DNA of 64,000 bases from Anaerolineales bacterium (lineage in GTDB: Bacteria; Chloroflexota; Anaerolineae; Anaerolineales; Villigracilaceae): NCBI GenBank assembly GCA_016934715.1, contig JAFGSI010000026.1, positions 1 through 64,000 on the forward strand, written 5' to 3'. The notes beneath the pieces were generated by a model. That model was not told the origin of the DNA. It did no database searches and saw nothing but the letters and a program-made list of their open reading frames with translations. The translations under genes were made by a program, and so were the position numbers. This document shows, piece by piece, positions 42,207-51,267 of this stretch (positions within the stretch are counted from its first letter, which is position 1; each line of letters begins with the position of its first letter).

Positions 42207-43588
42207 GGGATCTCCTTTTCCACGATTTCTAGCAACTGGTTTTGGACCAGCCTTTCGGCCACGTCGAAGAGCTGACGCATCGGCAAGCCGGTCTTCTCGG
42301 CGATCTCCAGCAGCGAGGTCTGGCCATCACTGTAGAACAGAACCCAGCGCAGGGCGTCCAGTTCGTTGCCGTACAAGATCCGATCTGTCGAGACCTGGTA
42401 CTGCCGGTCTCCATGGTCAGTGGACATATTGGCCGCTTTCTGTTTGATACTTCCGCCGATCTTGGGGTATAAGCCGCGCTTTCCCAGCATCGGCTCCCCA
42501 TATGGCATCAAGGAACGGTAGGTCTTATTCTGTTCCAGTTTTTCGATCGCCAGCAAATAGAGATTCAGGGTTTGGACCAGGGCTTCTGCGCTGATGAAAT
42601 CCAGATTATCAAGCGATGTGTGATAGTAGGTGTATTCGTAATACTTATCCTTGCAAATTGTCCCCATCGGGATACGAAATGCAGGGGAAGAGTACTGGCG
42701 TTCGTCACTTCCGTTGACATCGAAAGGATAGGGGTTGTAATCCAGGTCCAATTCTCGAAAAGTCGCCCGGACGACCCGGTCGATGAGATGATCGCCGAGA
42801 AAGGATTGTTTGTAGCCAAATTTGCCCGGCCCGGCGACGGTCGAGGGGATGAAACCTCCCACTAGGTTGCGGACCTGGTCTTCATGCTGGGAGAGGTAAA
42901 CGATCGAACCGATCGTTTCCGGGACAATGACAAAGCGATAGGTGTGCAGCAAGGATTGCCGGCTGAGTTCACGTAATAGCAACGCCCACAGCACCACCCC
43001 GGAGAGATTATCATTTCCGAGCGATGGGTGGCAAAGATAGGTCGAGATCAGGTATTCCTGTCCTGAGGTGCCGGGGAGAGTACGTTCCGCATAGGTCAGA
43101 TGGCCGGGGGCAAGTTTCGTATCCACAACGACGCGATAGGTTTCATCCGGGTCGAGGGAATCGAACTGTTTCTGGGTGAGGCAGAAGCCCCAATCCCGGT
43201 TGTAGTAGCTGGTGCGATAGGGAATCGCATCCGGAAGGTCGGGCAGCGTATGCAGATGGGGACGCAGTTCGGCGAATGACATGCTCGCCTCCACCGGGAT
43301 GCTGTAACTGACCAGGTGCAGATTGTTCGCCCGGAAATCGATGATCCGCTTCCCGAGGGAATCGGCCACATAGGCATCCTGTACATTCCATTCCTCAGGG
43401 ACTTCCCAATCGAAACACTGCGTGCCCGAAGGGACCTCCTCGACCTGCATAGCGATCCCCGCCTGCAAGATCGAGAGGGTTGCGCGAACGCCATCCCCGG
43501 TGATGCTGCGGCAGATCGGGAAAAGTCGTTCCAGGAGGCTCTCGGCCTCAGGCAGGTAGGCTTGCGGGTCGGTTGGCGCAAGGTTCAT
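42203..43588 (-). CDS. DUF4910/DUF2172 aminopeptidase-like protein with winged-helix tail
   Basis: 461 residues, resembling DUF4910 proteins found in polysaccharide loci. An M28-like zinc-peptidase core appears with TYLCHPSLGNDNLSGV (His187, Asp193) and VIVPETIGS (Glu224), then VNGSDERQYSSPAFRIP. The final 60 residues (DALRWVLFYSDGQTSLLEIAEKTG) form a winged helix. The start at 43588 overlaps the upstream gene by 4 nt; an earlier start at 43786 is rejected. The role in glycan synthesis is not established; an amide hydrolase acting on an acylamino sugar before reformylation is one possibility, given the coupled formyltransferase. Confidence 0.8.
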   Translation of the reverse strand: MNLAPTDPQAYLPEAESLLERLFPICRSITGDGVRATLSILQAGIAMQVEEVPSGTQCFDWEVPEEWNVQDAYVADSLGKRIIDFRANNLHLVSYSIPVEASMSFAELRPHLHTLPDLPDAIPYRTSYYNRDWGFCLTQKQFDSLDPDETYRVVVDTKLAPGHLTYAERTLPGTSGQEYLISTYLCHPSLGNDNLSGVVLWALLLRELSRQSLLHTYRFVIVPETIGSIVYLSQHEDQVRNLVGGFIPSTVAGPGKFGYKQSFLGDHLIDRVVRATFRELDLDYNPYPFDVNGSDERQYSSPAFRIPMGTICKDKYYEYTYYHTSLDNLDFISAEALVQTLNLYLLAIEKLEQNKTYRSLMPYGEPMLGKRGLYPKIGGSIKQKAANMSTDHGDRQYQVSTDRILYGNELDALRWVLFYSDGQTSLLEIAEKTGLPMRQLFDVAERLVQNQLLEIVEKEIP

Positions 43589-45078
43589 TTCGTTTCGAAC
43601 TCCTGCCTCCGGGCCAGGAAACTGGCCGCGGTCAGCAATCCCAGGGAGACCCACAGGTAAGGCAAGGCAAACGAGTCGATGCTGAAGCCCTCGGCCAGGA
43701 ATGCCAGCATGCTGAAGGCACCCATCCAGCCAAGGGTGCGCAGCACGGGGGAGGCATGCCCACGCAGCCAGCGTGCAGCCTTCCACAAGAGGAACATCCA
43801 GGTCGCGAAAAGGCCGAAACCGATCATCCCCGTCTCAGCCAACAGGCGCACCCACATGCTCTTGATGTTGGGAACCAGGTCAGAGAAGTTCAACAGGCGG
43901 ATGGTTTCATACGTGCCGGTACCTATGTTATGAAGATAATCCTCAAAAAAGAACCCGGCGTTCCCTAACCCGACCCCCAGAAGAGGAAACCGGCCGAACA
44001 CCTGCCAGCCGCAGTCCCAGAACAGGAGTCGTTCGAGAACCTTTACCTGCGAGGCGAGGGCAAACACGTTGGTGGGAATTTCCGTCAAGGTGAACCACTG
44101 GCCAACCCGCCAGTCGAATTCTGCCATCAGTTTCATAATTCCCAGGATGGCGACTCCGTACACCAGGAAACTTATCACCACGAACACAACTTCGACCCAG
44201 GTGCTCTTCTGCAAGCGTGTTCCCAGGAGCCTCGGCTTCAGCCAGCGCACGAACCTGAGGTTCGTGTGATAGAAAAAGAAAGCGACCATGATAAAGAACC
44301 CCAGCAACCCAACCCGCGAGAAGGTCATAAAGAGAACGACCACCCCTCCCGCAAACAGGACTTTCTCCAGCGTGAGCCAACCGATCTTTTTGTGCGCCGA
44401 GAACCCTGTGCTGCTGGCCGCCAACCAGGCCGGAATGAAAACCATATTCAGCTGATGTGCCAGCCAGGATGGCTCGAAGGCGAAACCCGCAAAGCGCGGG
44501 TAGCCACTGAACATGATGTATTCATCCGGCGATTGGCTGGAAAGGAGCTGGTTCAACCGGACCATCACCGGCGGATATTCCCCTCCGGTCAGGAAGGGTA
44601 CGATCACCAGCGCGGCTGACCAAAGGAGAATGACCAGACCGCTGTAGTTCAGGATCCGCAAGGCCCAGGTGAAGTGCTCCTGGTTTTGAAACCAGAGCGC
44701 AAAAATGAGATAGGTTCCAGCCCCGATCGCCAGCGTCAGGATGGCGCCCACCTCTTCGGAAATGACCGTGTGCCCCTTGTAAGGGAAAATCGGCAGGAAG
44801 AAGGCCAGTGCGGCTGCGGCCAGGGCAGCAACCAGGAACGCCAGGAAGGGCAGGATCTCACGCGGGATCTGTCCCAGCCTGAGGAAATACGCCGGCAGCC
44901 AGATCACCACGAGGATAAAAACAAAGATGACAGTCGGCGGTGCGACCATCGTCCCGCCCATCAGGCGGGAAAGCAGAGGCAGGCTGGTTACGGGCAGGGA
45001 GAGGATGGCCAGCGTCATCGCCAGTTTGGCTACGCTATCCAAGCCCTTCGCCCCGGGGAACTGCCTGAGACGTTCCAT
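43585..45078 (-). CDS. O-antigen polymerase/ligase-like membrane protein
   Basis: A 497-residue integral membrane protein with about 11 helices. FMTFSRVGLLGFFIMVAFFFY matches the hydrophobic part before the major loop in Wzy/WaaL proteins, and LLGVGLGNAGFFFEDY gives the G-x-G-x-x motif seen in the second loop of the O-antigen_ligase family. The neighbouring Wzz-like protein makes a Wzy polymerase more likely than a ligase. The start is ATG at 45078, three nucleotides from the Wzz gene. Typical of the family in size and low conservation. Confidence 0.78.
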   Translation of the reverse strand: MERLRQFPGAKGLDSVAKLAMTLAILSLPVTSLPLLSRLMGGTMVAPPTVIFVFILVVIWLPAYFLRLGQIPREILPFLAFLVAALAAAALAFFLPIFPYKGHTVISEEVGAILTLAIGAGTYLIFALWFQNQEHFTWALRILNYSGLVILLWSAALVIVPFLTGGEYPPVMVRLNQLLSSQSPDEYIMFSGYPRFAGFAFEPSWLAHQLNMVFIPAWLAASSTGFSAHKKIGWLTLEKVLFAGGVVVLFMTFSRVGLLGFFIMVAFFFYHTNLRFVRWLKPRLLGTRLQKSTWVEVVFVVISFLVYGVAILGIMKLMAEFDWRVGQWFTLTEIPTNVFALASQVKVLERLLFWDCGWQVFGRFPLLGVGLGNAGFFFEDYLHNIGTGTYETIRLLNFSDLVPNIKSMWVRLLAETGMIGFGLFATWMFLLWKAARWLRGHASPVLRTLGWMGAFSMLAFLAEGFSIDSFALPYLWVSLGLLTAASFLARRQEFETK

Positions 45079-45081
45079 GGT

Positions 45082-45903
45082 TTAGTCCCCCTTCCCATCA
45101 CATCCATGCTTCACCCAGGCCGGCAAAACCTCAACGCCGGTGATCCCCATCAGGAAACCGAACACCATCCCGGCGAAGATCAGTGTGCTGACGGAATACA
45201 GAACCGGGCTGGCCGGGAGTTCAGCCAGTTCAACAACCCCCAGGTCAAAGGCGGCATCGATGTTCGCACTCGCCAGGCGCTGCGTTTCAATCTGCGCATT
45301 CAGTTCATCCATATAGAAGTCGAGCGCGGTCGGAACCGTGAACGCTGTTCCAGCACAGGCGTTCGCCGAGGTGAAATCCAGATCCTGGAAACAGGCGTAA
45401 ACCGAATCGCGTTGCAATTCCAGCACCAGGGCCTGCACGGCGTAAGCGCGGCTTTCCTGCAGCCGGGCGTCGCCAATCTGCATCCATAAATTGGCCACCT
45501 GCGCGGCCAGTTCGGGGTCCGGGGAGCGGACAACAAACATGAAGCGGTGCGTGCTTTGCAGCAGGGAAATGTCATAATCGATAGTGTCGACGGGCAGACC
45601 CTGCTCACGCGCGGCGGTCTCAAGGTCAGAGAGCACCGCCGTGGAGGTCACCAGTCCCTTGACAGCACCATAGTAGTTGTTCTGGACTTGAAGGGACAGA
45701 CCGATTTCAGGATCCAGAGAAAGCCTCTGGATGACCGCCGCGGTGTTCAACTCCACCCGGTAAAGTGCAGTCGCTTCATACACCGGGGGTTGGAAACGGC
45801 TGAAGAGCCAGCCGGCCAGCCCGCCGAGGAGGGTCGCCAGAGCCAGCACCCACCACAGGCGCAGGAGCCGTTCAAGAGAAGCGCGTGGTGAAATATCGAT
45901 CAT
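45082..45903 (-). CDS. Wzz-like polysaccharide chain-length protein
   Basis: A 273-residue protein with two membrane helices, one near the N-terminus (about 18-35, RLWWVLALATLLGGLAGWLF) and one near the C-terminus (VLYSVSTLIFAGMVFGFLMG), flanking an extracytoplasmic helical domain. This topology and the FQPPVYEATALYRVELNT motif fit polysaccharide co-polymerases (Wzz/KpsE). The ATG at 45903 overlaps the WecA-type gene by 4 nt; an earlier start (46014) is rejected. No C-terminal tyrosine-kinase domain is present. Likely sets polymer length with the adjacent polymerase. Confidence 0.85.
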   Translation of the reverse strand: MIDISPRASLERLLRLWWVLALATLLGGLAGWLFSRFQPPVYEATALYRVELNTAAVIQRLSLDPEIGLSLQVQNNYYGAVKGLVTSTAVLSDLETAAREQGLPVDTIDYDISLLQSTHRFMFVVRSPDPELAAQVANLWMQIGDARLQESRAYAVQALVLELQRDSVYACFQDLDFTSANACAGTAFTVPTALDFYMDELNAQIETQRLASANIDAAFDLGVVELAELPASPVLYSVSTLIFAGMVFGFLMGITGVEVLPAWVKHGCDGKGD

Positions 45904-46946
45904 TTCCGTCTCCGATCCAGATAGAAATAGGTGAACAATCCAAGCACGCAAATGAGTCCGAAGAGGATGTTGGCCGGCAGCGGTTCGAGCGCCAAGGCGA
46001 TAAAGGCCACACAACCCAGGGCAACGGCGGCGATGTGCATCAGGGCCACGGCCCGGGTGGAATCGAATCCCAGGGCGACCAGGCGATGATAGGTATGATC
46101 ACGCCCGGCCTGGTAAACCGCTGACTTGCGGTGCAGGCGCGAGAAGACCACCAGCACCATGTCGAAGATCGGCACGCCCAGGATCAGGATCGGCAGGAAC
46201 CAGGAAGAAGCCTGAGCTACATTTTCTGGGGTGTACAGGATCCCGATCGCCGCCAACAGGAACCCGATCGTCTGCGCCCCAGAGTCGCCCAGGAAGAGCC
46301 GGGCCGGCGAGGCGTTGTAGAAATACAGGCCGATCAGGCAGCCGGCCATCAGGGACAGGAACTGCAGCAGGGCCGCTTGTGGGGAGCTCAACGTCACCAG
46401 CACCAGGAAGGCCATCGCGATCCCCCCCAGGCCAACCACCAGGCCGTCCATGCTGTCGACAAAGTTCATCGCATTGGTGATCCCGACCACCCACAACAAC
46501 GTGATGAACCAGTTCAGCCCCTGGGCGACCGCATGATCCAGACCGAGGAAGCCCGGTTTGATGATCCGCACAGACGTCCCCAGGGCGATCAGGGCAACCA
46601 CCGCGACGATCTGGACGATGAACTTGGTACGGGCCGGCAGACGCTTGAAATCATCCCACAGACCCAGACCAAAGATCAGCATGGCTGGAAGCAGGATGTT
46701 CCAAAACTCCTTCAAGATCTGCCAGTTGAGAAGCAGGATTCCTCCCAGCAGGGCCAGGAACAGGGCGATACCACCGGCCAGCGGGGTGGGGGTAACGTGC
46801 TGCTTGTGGGGCAGGATGCCCGGAATGTCGATCAGGCCGACCTTGCGGGCCAGCCAGATGGCCACCTGGCCAAACACCAGCGCCAGCAGGGTCCCGATCA
46901 GGACATTCTGGAACAGGAAGAGGGGATAAACGTTTGTGGATTCCAT
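45900..46946 (-). CDS. Undecaprenyl-phosphate sugar-1-phosphate transferase (WecA/MraY family)
   Basis: A 348-residue membrane transferase with ten or eleven helices that loads the first sugar phosphate onto undecaprenyl phosphate. Key motifs are HKQHVTPTPLAGGIALF, GLWDDFKRL (Asp98, Asp99), TNAMNFVDSMDGLVVGLG and SFLGDSGAQTIGF-like FLGDSGAQTIGF, then the cytoplasmic HRKSAVYQAGRDHTYHRL, with the conserved His. This is the initiating enzyme of the locus; the sugar is probably GlcNAc-type, as usual for WecA-like enzymes. Confidence 0.94.
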   Translation of the reverse strand: MESTNVYPLFLFQNVLIGTLLALVFGQVAIWLARKVGLIDIPGILPHKQHVTPTPLAGGIALFLALLGGILLLNWQILKEFWNILLPAMLIFGLGLWDDFKRLPARTKFIVQIVAVVALIALGTSVRIIKPGFLGLDHAVAQGLNWFITLLWVVGITNAMNFVDSMDGLVVGLGGIAMAFLVLVTLSSPQAALLQFLSLMAGCLIGLYFYNASPARLFLGDSGAQTIGFLLAAIGILYTPENVAQASSWFLPILILGVPIFDMVLVVFSRLHRKSAVYQAGRDHTYHRLVALGFDSTRAVALMHIAAVALGCVAFIALALEPLPANILFGLICVLGLFTYFYLDRRRK

Positions 46947-46949
46947 CGG

Positions 46950-48071
46950 CTACAGGCCTTTCATTCCGGCCAGGGCATAGACGGCCAGTGTCTCGTGAAT
47001 AACGCGATCGGTGGAGAATTCCTGTTCAGCCAACAGGCGTCCCGCCGCGCCCATCTCCCTGCACAGGGACCGGTCAAGCAGGAGTGTTGCCAGAGCCGCG
47101 GCGAGAGGTGGAACTTCGCGCGGCGGGACCAGAAGACCGGTCTGGCCGGCGCGCACCGCCTGACGGCAGCCAGGCACATCGGTGGCGACGATCGCCCGCC
47201 CGCAGGCAGCCGCCTCAATCAGCGAACGCGGCAATCCCTCACGGTAGGACGGCAGGCAGACGATGTGCGCCCCGGCATAAACGGCTGGCATATCCTCCTG
47301 CCAGCCCCACCATTCGACCACACCTTCCTCTGCCCAGGCCTGCAACCGCACCGAAGGTACCGCGGCCGGGTTGCCATCATACGTATCGCCAACCAGGGCA
47401 AAGCGGGCTTCCAGGCCCTGGGCCTTGAGGGCGCGCGCCGCAGCAACGAACTCACCGACCCCCTTGTCCCACAGCATGCGGGCCGCCAGCACGACCAGCG
47501 GTACCCCGCCGGGCAGCGGCCGAGCCCGGAAGGCGGACACATCTACCCCCGAGCCCTGGATGAGGTGAGTCGCCCCAGCCCGGACCAGCCGCCGGTCGAG
47601 GAAAGCCTGCCGGTCGTCGGGGTTCTGGAAGACAACCTGAGATCCACCCAGGATGAGCCGGTAAAGATTCGCCACCAGCGTCTGCAGGAGGTGCTTCCGC
47701 CACCCGCCGCCGGTAAAAACATAGCCCAGACCAGTCACGGCGTTGACGACCGTTGCGACCCGGTTCAGGCGCGCCGCCAGCGATCCATACAGGACGCACT
47801 TGACTGTGAAGTGGTGGGCCAGCGCGGGGCGCTCGCGGCGATACAGACGCACCAGACGAAAAATGGTCGCGGCCTCGGCCAGGGGATTCATCCCGCTGCG
47901 CGACAATGACACGCCCTCGCACCGAAAGCCCTGCTCCTCCAACCGGGCGAGGTATTCCCCGGGCGGGCAGACCAGGACCACCTCCAGGCCGCGTTCCTGC
48001 ACGGCCTTCAACAACGGCAAGCGGAAGTTGTAAAGGTACCAGTCGGTGTTGGCGAAGAACAGGGCCTTCAT
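46950..48071 (-). CDS. GT4-family glycosyltransferase
   Basis: A 373-residue GT-B enzyme. ALFFANTDWYLYNFRLPLLKAV starts the acceptor domain, with VLVCPPGEYLARLEEQGF and AVTGLGYVFTGGG. The donor domain includes LAARMLWDKGVGEFVAAARAL and VCLPSYREGLPRSLIEAAACG, the E-x7-E site. It follows the WecA-type gene by 3 nt and overlaps the next GT4 by 4 nt, so it may add the second sugar. The start at 48071 is fixed by the overlap. Donor unknown. Confidence 0.9.
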   Translation of the reverse strand: MKALFFANTDWYLYNFRLPLLKAVQERGLEVVLVCPPGEYLARLEEQGFRCEGVSLSRSGMNPLAEAATIFRLVRLYRRERPALAHHFTVKCVLYGSLAARLNRVATVVNAVTGLGYVFTGGGWRKHLLQTLVANLYRLILGGSQVVFQNPDDRQAFLDRRLVRAGATHLIQGSGVDVSAFRARPLPGGVPLVVLAARMLWDKGVGEFVAAARALKAQGLEARFALVGDTYDGNPAAVPSVRLQAWAEEGVVEWWGWQEDMPAVYAGAHIVCLPSYREGLPRSLIEAAACGRAIVATDVPGCRQAVRAGQTGLLVPPREVPPLAAALATLLLDRSLCREMGAAGRLLAEQEFSTDRVIHETLAVYALAGMKGL

Positions 48072-49225
48072 GGCCGGGCTCCACGGATGCCGGTTATTAT
48101 ATCCCGATACAGTTTGACATACAAAGCCGTGGTTCTGGCGAGAGTGAAATTTTCGACCACCCGCTGACGGGCGGCCGCACCCAGGGCCAGGCGTTCGCCG
48201 GCCGGCTGGACCAGCACCCGTTCCCAGGCGGCAGCCAGGGCCTGCGGGTCGCGGCACGGCACGGTCAGCCCGGTCGCGCCGACGATCCGGGCCGCGTCCC
48301 CGACGTCAGTGGTGACGCATGGTACACCACAGGCCATCGCCTCGACGAGCACGGTCGGGAAGGCCTCGCTGGCCGAACTGAGCGTCGCCAGATCAAGGGC
48401 CGCGGCCAGACGGGGCGAATCGTCGCGCTGGCCGAGCAAGTGCAACCTGTTCCGCAGGCTGCCCGTGCCAATCCAACCCGCCAGGGAGGGGTTGTCCGGG
48501 ACGACACCCGAACCCCACAGGACGAAACCGACCCCCGGCCGGCCGGCATGCAGCAGTTCCGCCGCCTGGAGGAAGGTTTGATGGTCCTTGTCCGGGTGGA
48601 AGCGGGCGCACATCCCGATCAGCGGCGCTGCCGGGTCGAGGCCTAACTGCTCGCGGACCTCCCCCCGGGCCGCCGGATCAGGGCGGAAGATATCCGGGTC
48701 GACACCATTGGGAATGACCAGCATCCGCTCCGTGCAGTATCCCAGAGCGGCATGGGTCGTCCGCGTCGCCTCGGCACAGCAGACGATCCGGTCCGGCGCG
48801 GAATGCGACAGGCGGGCGTTCCAACGCACCACCAACCGGGTGGCGGGCTTCAACCCGGCCAGGTCGGCGACCGTGTGATGGATGTTCCAGACCAACGGGA
48901 TACGCCGCGGGACAGCCAGGGCGGCCACCAGGTCGGCGTGGTACATCCACGACTGGACCAGGTCGGGGTCAAAGCAACGCAGCACCCGCCGCAGCCCGAG
49001 GACCAGGCGCGGGTCGGGGCGGCCCGGGGCGAGTTCCAGGGTTGTCACAGGAATGCCCCGCGCGCGCAGGCCTTCACCGACTGGCCCGTCGCCAGTCAGG
49101 GCAACGACAGCCGGTTCGAACTCGGCCCGATCAAGGCCCACCAGCAGCCGTTGCAAGGCCAGTTCTGCCCCGCCAACCTGCAGCCCGGTGATCACATGCA
49201 GGAGGCGGATCGGCTTCTCAGGCAT
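48068..49225 (-). CDS. GT4-family glycosyltransferase
   Basis: A 385-residue GT-B enzyme. RLLHVITGLQVGGAELALQRLL carries the N-terminal GGAE loop. IVCCAEATRTTHAALGY and VIPNGVDPDIFRPD mark the domain boundary, and the donor site includes ATLSSASEAFPTVLVEAMACG. It overlaps the following GT4 gene by 8 nt. Several GT4 genes in a row suggest sequential sugar additions. Specificity unknown. Confidence 0.92.
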   Translation of the reverse strand: MPEKPIRLLHVITGLQVGGAELALQRLLVGLDRAEFEPAVVALTGDGPVGEGLRARGIPVTTLELAPGRPDPRLVLGLRRVLRCFDPDLVQSWMYHADLVAALAVPRRIPLVWNIHHTVADLAGLKPATRLVVRWNARLSHSAPDRIVCCAEATRTTHAALGYCTERMLVIPNGVDPDIFRPDPAARGEVREQLGLDPAAPLIGMCARFHPDKDHQTFLQAAELLHAGRPGVGFVLWGSGVVPDNPSLAGWIGTGSLRNRLHLLGQRDDSPRLAAALDLATLSSASEAFPTVLVEAMACGVPCVTTDVGDAARIVGATGLTVPCRDPQALAAAWERVLVQPAGERLALGAAARQRVVENFTLARTTALYVKLYRDIITGIRGARP

Positions 49226-50339
49226 CCGGCCTCGCCTCCTCGGGGAGAAGCACTTGCAGATATCGACGGGTAATCACCTCGATTGAAAAATCCTCTGCCC
49301 GCTGGCGCAGCGCTTCGGGCGGCAGGGGGTTGTCGAGGGCCGCAGCAAGGGCCCCGGCCAGGGCCTCCGGATCGCCGACCGGGGCCAGGCGACCGTACTT
49401 CCCGTTCGCCAGGATCTCAGCCGGCCCACCAGGGCAGTCGGTGGAGACCACCTGGGTCCCACATGCCAGGGCTTCGGTGAGCACCACACCAAAGCCTTCC
49501 CAGGCCGAGGAGAGCACGAAGACACCACTGCGGGCCATGTACTGGAAGGGATTGGGCTGGTAACCCGCCAGGCACACATCCGCACTGATCCGCAAGTCGG
49601 CAGCCTGCTGTTCGAGTTCCGGGCGAAGTTCGCCTTCGCCCAGGATGAGCAGACGCAACGGACGGACGGCCCGCAGTCGGGCAAAGGCGCGCAGCAGGGT
49701 GGCATGATCCTTCTGAGGCGTCAGGCGGCCGGCGGTCATGATGACCGGTGGTTGGCCGGGAGCAAACCAATCCAGCTCAGGAGGCTGCTGGGCCAGGGAA
49801 GCGATCTCAGGAAAGACGCTGGGGTTGTGGATGACAACGATCCGCTGGCGCGGCAGGTGGATCAGGCGGGACAGGTCCTCGGCCACAGCTGCTGAGACTG
49901 CCACCACAGCATCGGCCGCCGGGTAGAACAGGCGCATGAGCGGCGGCAACAGGCGGTCCTTGCGAGACCGTGAACGCTGCAGGTCGAGGCTCATCGGGTT
50001 GTGCTCGCTGATTACCAGGCGGGAGTGCGGCGCGCCAAACTGGCGGGCCCAGATCGCAACCAGGTTGTTGTGGGGCAGACCGGTCAGCAAGGTTGCCGGG
50101 CGGGTGCGGCGCAGGTAGTCAACCAGGCCGGGCAGTGCAGCCAGGGCGCCGCCCGCCTGCAGGTCGATCAGCTCCACCCCGGCGGGGATCCGTTGGCGGA
50201 AGGGACCGGTGGCGTTTGTGACCAGCAGATCCAGGCCATAACCGGCACCCACCAGGCCGCGGGCCAGATTGAGCATGACCTGCTCGGCGCCGCCGGGGTG
50301 CAAGGATGCCAGAAAGATCGCCAACCGGGATTCAGTCAT
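49218..50339 (-). CDS. GT4-family glycosyltransferase
   Basis: A 373-residue GT-B enzyme. AIFLASLHPGGAEQVMLNLA is the acceptor-domain start, LVISEHNPMSL and VVAVSAAVAEDL follow, and the donor domain includes MTAGRLTPQKDHATLLRAFA and LSSAWEGFGVVLTEALACG. The start at 50339 is within an 8-nt overlap with the GT2 gene; an ATG at 50528 would lie inside that gene. This is the typical WaaG/PglH-like enzyme of polysaccharide clusters. Sugar unknown. Confidence 0.92.
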   Translation of the reverse strand: MTESRLAIFLASLHPGGAEQVMLNLARGLVGAGYGLDLLVTNATGPFRQRIPAGVELIDLQAGGALAALPGLVDYLRRTRPATLLTGLPHNNLVAIWARQFGAPHSRLVISEHNPMSLDLQRSRSRKDRLLPPLMRLFYPAADAVVAVSAAVAEDLSRLIHLPRQRIVVIHNPSVFPEIASLAQQPPELDWFAPGQPPVIMTAGRLTPQKDHATLLRAFARLRAVRPLRLLILGEGELRPELEQQAADLRISADVCLAGYQPNPFQYMARSGVFVLSSAWEGFGVVLTEALACGTQVVSTDCPGGPAEILANGKYGRLAPVGDPEALAGALAAALDNPLPPEALRQRAEDFSIEVITRRYLQVLLPEEARPDA

Positions 50340-51267
50340 GCTCGCGGAATTCTTCGCTGACCCGCCGGAATGCGAATTGGAAGAAAACCAGCGGCCAGAG
50401 CAGGTCGCGGCGAATGGCCTGAACGGCTCCCCGCAGAGCCTGTTTCCAGAAGCGGTGGTAGAGTGCAGTGGCCACCAGACGGTAGGACCGTTCACTGTGG
50501 GTCTTGACCAGCGCCTGACGGGCGGCAAGCGGCATCGGGCGGATCTGCATCAGGCCAACCAGCATCCCCAGTTCTTCCTCCAGGGCACGCAGGCGGCGCC
50601 GGCCCTGCTCGGGAGCGCGCGAATCAGAATGGGCAAAGGTGGCCGAATCAGCGTGGCGCCGGTACTGGTAGACCACCTGGTCGACCGGGTCAGGGCACAG
50701 ACCGGTCAACGCGACCCGGAAGAGAAACTCACGGTCAGCGGCCAGATGGTAGGCGGTGTTATACTCGCCCACCTGCCTGTAGACATCCCGGTGGATGAAC
50801 CAGGCGTTCGGCGCTGTCGTACCATAGCCGGCCACGCGCAGCCACACATCATGAGGCCGAACAGCGTGAAACAGGTAGGTCCGGAGACGCTCCCCGTCGC
50901 GATCCTCAAACCATTCTGCGGATCCCATGACTGCCTGAACACCGGGATGCTGGTTGAATGCCTTGGCCACGGCCGTGAAGGTCCCCGGAGGATACAGGTC
51001 GTCGGTGTTCAGCCAGCCGATCACCTCGCCGCGCGCCAGGCGCAGACCCTTATTGATGGCATCGTAAATGCCCTCGTCAGGTTCACTGATCACGCGCAGG
51101 TGCGGGTAACGGGACAGCACTTCCAGGGTTCCGTCAGTGGATCCGCCATCGACAATGATGTGCTCGAAATCTGGGTAGTCCTGCTGCAAGACACTCTCGA
51201 CCGCTTCGGCGATCAGGTCAACGCGGTTGAAACAGGGGGTAATGATCGAGAAAGGAAGCTTGTTCAT
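50332..51267 (-). CDS. GT2-family glycosyltransferase
   Basis: A 311-residue GT-A enzyme. It opens FSIITPCFNRVDLIAEAVESVL, with IIVDGGSTDGTLEVL, EGIYDAINKGLRLARGEV and GWLNTDDLYPPG. The family resemblance is to WcaA-like enzymes as for the GT2s at 32176 and 34564. The last 60 residues are basic and helical. Its start overlaps the DUF115 gene by 4 nt, the pairing of a GT2 gene with a DUF115 gene being seen also at 34564/35637. Confidence 0.9.
   Translation of the reverse strand: MNKLPFSIITPCFNRVDLIAEAVESVLQQDYPDFEHIIVDGGSTDGTLEVLSRYPHLRVISEPDEGIYDAINKGLRLARGEVIGWLNTDDLYPPGTFTAVAKAFNQHPGVQAVMGSAEWFEDRDGERLRTYLFHAVRPHDVWLRVAGYGTTAPNAWFIHRDVYRQVGEYNTAYHLAADREFLFRVALTGLCPDPVDQVVYQYRRHADSATFAHSDSRAPEQGRRRLRALEEELGMLVGLMQIRPMPLAARQALVKTHSERSYRLVATALYHRFWKQALRGAVQAIRRDLLWPLVFFQFAFRRVSEEFREHD

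Noticed and set aside
46131-47909. Long plus-strand open frame opposite the WecA-type and GT4 genes
   Set aside because: Gln/Arg/His-rich translation typical of antisense to membrane-protein genes; the minus-strand genes are clear.
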